Source: Chondrus crispus
Lineage: Eukaryota; Rhodophyta; Florideophyceae; Gigartinales; Gigartinaceae
NCBI RefSeq assembly: GCF_000350225.1
Contig: NW_005179155.1
Location: 1 to 64,000 of the forward strand
Length of the DNA: 64,000 nt
Reading direction: 5' to 3'
Positions 60,411-64,000 of the stretch are shown here, in pieces (position 1 is the first letter of the stretch; every line of letters starts with the position of its first letter). The notes under the pieces are model-generated. The model was not told where the DNA came from and did not search any database. It was given only the letters and a program-made list of their open reading frames with translations. The translations under genes were made by a program, and so were the position numbers.

Positions 60411-60830
60411 GGAGGAGGGGGAATGAAGCGAAGGTGGTGGGAGGAGGGAGAGGGAAGTGAAAGTGGTGGGAGGAGGGAGATGGACGTGAACGGAGGGGAG
60501 GAACGTGAAGTTGTTGGGAGGAGGGAGAGGGACGTGATCGGAGTGGGAGAGACTTGAAAGTGGTGGGAGGAGAGAAAGGGACTTGAATGTGGCGGGAGGA
60601 GAGAGAAGGACGTGAAAATTGTGGGAGAGAGGAGAGGGTCTTGAACGTGGCGGAAGGAGGGTGAGGGATGATGATAGTGGTGGGAAGAGGGGAGCGACGT
60701 GAACGTGGTGGGAGGATGGTGATGGACGTGGACGTGGTGGGAGGAGGGGGAGCGACGTGAACGTGGTGGGAGGAGTGGGAAGAATGTGATCGTGGTGGGA
60801 GGAGGGAGAGGGACACGAAAGCGGTGTTGC
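60411..60830. repeat. Minisatellite, about 30-bp units
   Basis: Roughly a dozen degenerate copies of a unit like GTGGTGGGAGGAGGGAGAGG-GACGTGAAC run head to tail. The plus strand is G-rich with frequent GGGAGGAGGG, so it may form G-quadruplexes. On the minus strand it is open and would encode Pro/Ser/His repeats upstream of the pogo-2 transposase start. Confidence 0.8.
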
Positions 60831-61512
60831 GAATTGAGATCTGGTATCTTTTTCGATGTAATGCCTAAGAGTAAGCTGATTTGGGAGCAGGGGGGCAATC
60901 AGGTTACTGTATCTTTGTGGGATCAGAGTAGAGAGCGGGCGAAGGAAGTGAAAAGTAGCGAAACAATGATTTACGTGGTATCGTGCGTATCTTCGTTGTC
61001 GTCTTTTTTCTGTTGCAGCTGTGTGGACGTGTGCTTTATACTGATGATGTGTTGGCAAGTTGTGTTAGAATATGTCGTGCACAAGAGTACGTGATATGTT
61101 GTGATGAGCACTGAGGTTGCATTTGATAATCGTTGCATTTGAATAAAAGTGTTTGAATGAAGGGACGTGAGAGGCATGTCCGTTGGAGTGAGGGGTCGTG
61201 AGATATCCGAATTCAAAATTATCATAATGCCTTTTTTGCCGGTTGGTGATGTTTCGTCCAAATTGTAAAACCATGCAGTATTTCGGTCGCAGACGCAACA
61301 TGTACTGTAAACTTTTGCGTATTGTGAGCTCAACAGATCAATCGCCACGTTCCGGATTTTTCGTGGCAATACCGTGACACCCGTTTGGAGGAATTGTGAC
61401 ACTAATTTCAATTGGCCGTTTTTCAAATCACCGTTTTAGTGTCAGTGTTACTATTTCGCGTTGTTACTCTAACATATTGGTTACACTAATGACAGTAACT
61501 GGGTGTAGTGTA

Positions 61513-62060
61513 TACAACGCAAACAAAACGTAGGAGATTTTTTGAAGTCCGGGGGAAATTTTTCCTGCGTGAGAGCATCGCTCTGTGGCTCTCTCCGCCC
61601 AGGTTTGCGATTAGATCACGGTGATGGGGTACAATAGTAGATGCAGCGTTGTGTAGTCTGGTGCCTATTATGAAGCCAAATTGCCATCCCCTAATCCTTG
61701 CGCTCCAGACAGAGACGCTTTTATTGCTGAAGGGGGGGGGGGGGGGGGGGGTGCTGGAGACGTCGGACAGAAACCTCAATATTAAAAGAAAAAGTACGTG
61801 TAATTGTGAGGCAATCACCATTTTTTGTGTTTTGCGACGGGGACACTCTCAGCCTGTCGTCCACTGGGACTTTGCGAAAACAATCACGGACACAGAAGAG
61901 GAGTGAGATTGCGCGCGGACACTATGATACTGCACCCCAACCGAGCCCTAAGATCGAACATCCAAGCAAATTTAAAAAAATAGAAAAGTCCGCCTGTTTT
62001 TGTACTGTATGCTAGGGTTGTTGCCCTCCTATACGTAGAAAGCTGTTTACAGCTTTCTAA
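61513..62060. other. No gene recognised; contains a G homopolymer
   Basis: A run of about 20 G with a flanking T lies at 61731-61750. A 19-20-bp inverted pair (GAAAGCTG-TTTA-CAGCTTTC) lies at 62038-62058. Nothing coding is recognised. Confidence 0.55.
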
Positions 62061-62100
62061 TATCTCAATCGCTTGCTCATGTGAGCAAGCGATTGAGATA
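62061..62100. repeat. Perfect 19-bp hairpin
   Basis: TATCTCAATCGCTTGCTCA and its exact reverse complement are separated by two bases. The final TA of the right arm is the target duplication of pogo-3. Confidence 0.85.
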
Positions 62101-62151
62101 CAGGGGGGGACGCGCAATAGTGCCGCTTTCATTATTGCCACCCTCGAATTA

Positions 62152-62622
62152 GTGCCGCCAAAACCGGCAGACACAGGTTCTGCCACGTGCCATGCACGAC
62201 GTCGTCATCGCCCACTCATTCGCCTCGGCTCAACAATTGGTGATGGCACCTCACTCAAAGACCCTAACATGATTCCTGAAAAGATCGCCAAAGCGAAGCG
62301 TAACTTTACGCGCCTTACGATTGCACAGAAAATCGAGGTTGGGCATCTGCTGCAGGTCGGGAATGCGAATACCACAGTTATGCGTCAGTTCAAAATTTCA
62401 GAGCGAACCATCCGAAACATCAAACGCTCTCTTCCTTTACTCCAACAAATTGTGACCAACACCGCTACAACGCTCGGAACAAAGACTTTGCACCCTGCGA
62501 TTTGGAGGAATGGATTGAGATCGAGACTAATGAGCTTGTGGCAGAAGCTTCTATTAGTGATGCTTGCGATTCAATACATTATGGTGGAGAGCTACAGAAT
62601 CAGTCTGCCAGTGATGCTATGA
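62152..62622 (+). pseudogene. pogo-3 DNA-binding ORF
   Basis: The frame contains KRNFTRLTIAQKIEVGHLLQ and VMRQFKISERTIRNIKRSLP, a clear CENP-B/Tigger-type helix-turn-helix at about residues 50-100. After about residue 125 the frame leaves the family pattern and ends. The catalytic core is missing by deletion. Confidence 0.65.
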
Positions 62623-62843
62623 TGGATGATTGTGTGGCAGAAGGCGAGTGTGAAGTTACGGAGAGGCGGGCCGTACCGAGTGCTGTAGTGTTAGCAAGGT
62701 TGTTTGGGTCTTTGGAGAGTCTGGGTGTGGGGTGCGATGTGAGCAATGCCTTATCGCACTTGAGGTCCGCAAAACGAGCTTTTCTAGAAGCTAGGCATGA
62801 GAGACAGGGTCAAAGGCAACAACAGCAGACTTTAATTGTGTAA
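62502..62843 (+). pseudogene. pogo-3 C-terminal tail ORF
   Basis: In a second frame the sequence reads MEEWIEIETNELVAEASISD, then ALSHLRSAKRAFLEARHERQ, an acidic stretch plus terminal helix like the tails of Tigger/jerky-type transposases. The relevant region probably follows the helix-turn-helix part after a large internal deletion and a frame change near 62500. Confidence 0.5.
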
Positions 62844-62869
62844 ACACGGGGTCCGATAGCCTTCTTCCT

Positions 62870-63516
62870 TTACTCGTCGTCGTCTCTAGGTGTATATATA
62901 CTCCTCTCTAATGACAGTCTGTCCTGTGCGGTCAGATACTAATAACAGAGTTCTGGCCGGGTAGTGATTCTGCTTTCTGATTGTGCCGCTCCGAATTAGT
63001 GCCGTATTATTAGTCCTTACAGAGGGCGGCACTAATGCGTAGGGTCGACTGTACTTAGTCTTTAATTTCAACCACGTCGTTCTGGGATACGGCCGACTGT
63101 CTGGCGCCGTTACGCGCGGCAGTGCACCTTGGCCCGTTTCAGAGATGTTTTTTCGAACTATTTTGCATGTCCGATTTTTTTGTCATTGTCCGACAACTCC
63201 AGCACCCCCTTTATGCAACTGTCTGCGGTACTGGTTCTTGAGAATCCTGCTTCACAGACGTCCAGGACTGTGACCGCCCCTGTCGTGCAATTGATGTATC
63301 TTTCTTGTCGGGAAAGCTTCTGTTGCGAGCACCAAAACCAGCCTGGTGTGTGCTACTCGCCCATAGCTGTGCGACTGCTTTTAACATGAAATGTAAAGGT
63401 CGAACCTCTTGAAAATGTACACGGTTGTCTATCCGTGAAATATGCCAAGGTGTCTGTCAGACCGCACAGGACAGTCTGTTCCTCAGAGTACATACTTAAC
63501 GAGCGACGACGAGTAT
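62870..63516. repeat. Inverted repeat pair of about 70 bp
   Basis: The segment at about 62870-62937 (CTCGTCGTCG to CAGTCTGTCCTGTGCGGTCA) matches, in reverse complement, the segment at about 63449-63516. The left arm lies inside pogo-3 near its right end and the right arm lies outside it. This suggests a second related element end or a fold-back copy. Confidence 0.6.
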
Positions 63517-63751
63517 ACGACGAGTCATCGGTTTCCAGTTCACACAGTGTCCTGCAATCGTAGTTACGCTTTGCGTTTCGTTTCTCAGGAACGACTGTGA
63601 CCGTGCATATTACCTCTGTACCATCGTACAGTATACTCATCGGATAGGTCATTAGGCCGTAGCGCCGAACTGCCAATGCTGCCGGGTAGTGCACGGCAAG
63701 AGGCCCCCATGACATGGAGCCTTGTTCTCTCTTTACGGTGTCCTCGTACAA
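63353..63751 (-). other. Unrecognised 132-codon ORF
   Basis: The minus-strand frame begins MYEDTVKREQGSMSWGPLAV and has a beta-rich middle (GTEVICTVTVVPEKRN) with several Cys. It overlaps the right arm of the inverted repeat, and no domain is recognised. It may be a fragment of a gene extending beyond the window or may be non-coding. Confidence 0.25.
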
Positions 63752-64000
63752 TGGGGACTATATAACTCATCATACTGTCATCTCGCAATTGCTCTGTCCC
63801 TCAAGACACCTCCTTTCACGATGTACATAAAATTATATCTAACGTTTGTCAGCCCGAAAATAAATGAACACACAGATGATAAGCGGCAGGCTATCAGAGA
63901 TTTTAGCAACTTTTTGTTTATTGCGGACAGCAGCGACTAGTTCTCAAGGATCAAAGTCACCAGAAGCGAAGACACTCTTCATAGCTATTCTCCAAGCGTC
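63752..64000. other. No gene recognised
   Basis: AT-rich end of the window with no assignable feature. Confidence 0.5.

Larger units (their letters stand above)
58531..61510 (-). mobile_element. pogo-like DNA transposon (pogo-2)
   Basis: Both ends read CACTACACCCAGTTACTGTC inward and stay identical for about 28 bp, and TA duplications flank it (58529-58530 and 61511-61512). The 2,980-bp element carries a minus-strand DDE_1 transposase with at least two frame changes and a minisatellite just upstream of its likely start codon. The identical ends suggest it moved fairly recently, or was moved by another copy. Confidence 0.87.
62101..63051 (+). mobile_element. Short pogo-like derivative (pogo-3)
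   Basis: The left end runs CAGGGGGGGACGCGCAATAG and the right end, reversed, CAGTCGACCCTACGCATTAG; both continue TGCCG. TA duplications lie at 62099-62100 and 63052-63053. The 951-bp element has a helix-turn-helix ORF and a separate C-terminal ORF but no catalytic domain, so it could move only if another element supplies transposase. Confidence 0.78.

Noticed and set aside
63353-63751. Host gene fragment at the right end
   Set aside because: No domain was recognised and the frame overlaps an inverted repeat, so it is listed only as an unrecognised ORF.
1-64000. CRISPR array, tRNA or rRNA genes
   Set aside because: No evenly spaced short repeats with unique spacers, no cloverleaf and no conserved rRNA blocks were recognised by eye.

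Overview
The window is a eukaryotic repeat graveyard. Almost every base that can be assigned belongs to a transposable element, and I found no intact host gene, tRNA, rRNA or CRISPR array. The mix points to a protist-like genome: chromodomain Ty3 elements, a DIRS-like tyrosine-recombinase retroelement, Ty1/copia, PIF/Harbinger elements with a Myb-like partner, and pogo/Tigger-like elements. A red alga would fit, but the sequence alone does not settle the lineage.

Layout. 1-1.2 kb: unassigned sequence with two direct repeats. 1.2-6.7 kb: an eroded DIRS-like element on the minus strand (tyrosine recombinase, RNase H, reverse transcriptase, gag-like region), split by a solo LTR (4457-5074, 5-bp target duplication). 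7.2-41.3 kb: a nested Ty3 stack. A plus-strand LTR (LTR-D) was split by element C, a giant minus-strand chromovirus (7915-41088, about 19.6 kb of its own sequence, perfect CACAT target duplication). C's left LTR was later split by element A, a younger 13.6-kb plus-strand chromovirus (8297-21851). 41.3-46.4 kb: the 3' end of an A-like element (E) with another solo LTR inside its LTR, then a different LTR (H1) and a deeply eroded A-like element (G). 46.4-48.3 kb: Ty1/copia debris on the minus strand.

49.2-63.1 kb is a block of DNA transposons. A pogo-like element (49220-54694, TA duplication) contains a complete-looking Harbinger insertion (51247-54045, TAA duplication). A second Harbinger (about 55.27-58.04 kb) has its transposase gene split by a solo LTR (56473-57052). 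Next come a pogo-like element with at least 28-bp terminal inverted repeats (58531-61510) and a 951-bp pogo-like derivative (62101-63051), both placed at TA sites in or beside near-perfect hairpins.

The most interesting signal is that both large chromoviruses carry, between integrase and 3' LTR, a long ORF on the strand opposite gag-pol: 898 codons in A and 460 codons in C. Each starts just inside the 3' LTR. The remnant of element E keeps an antisense Met-Ser start at the same place. In A the antisense segment is bracketed by two copies of a hairpin plus polypurine-tract module. Element C also holds about 9 kb of extra sequence that includes a broken O-fucosyltransferase-like gene, which looks like captured host DNA.
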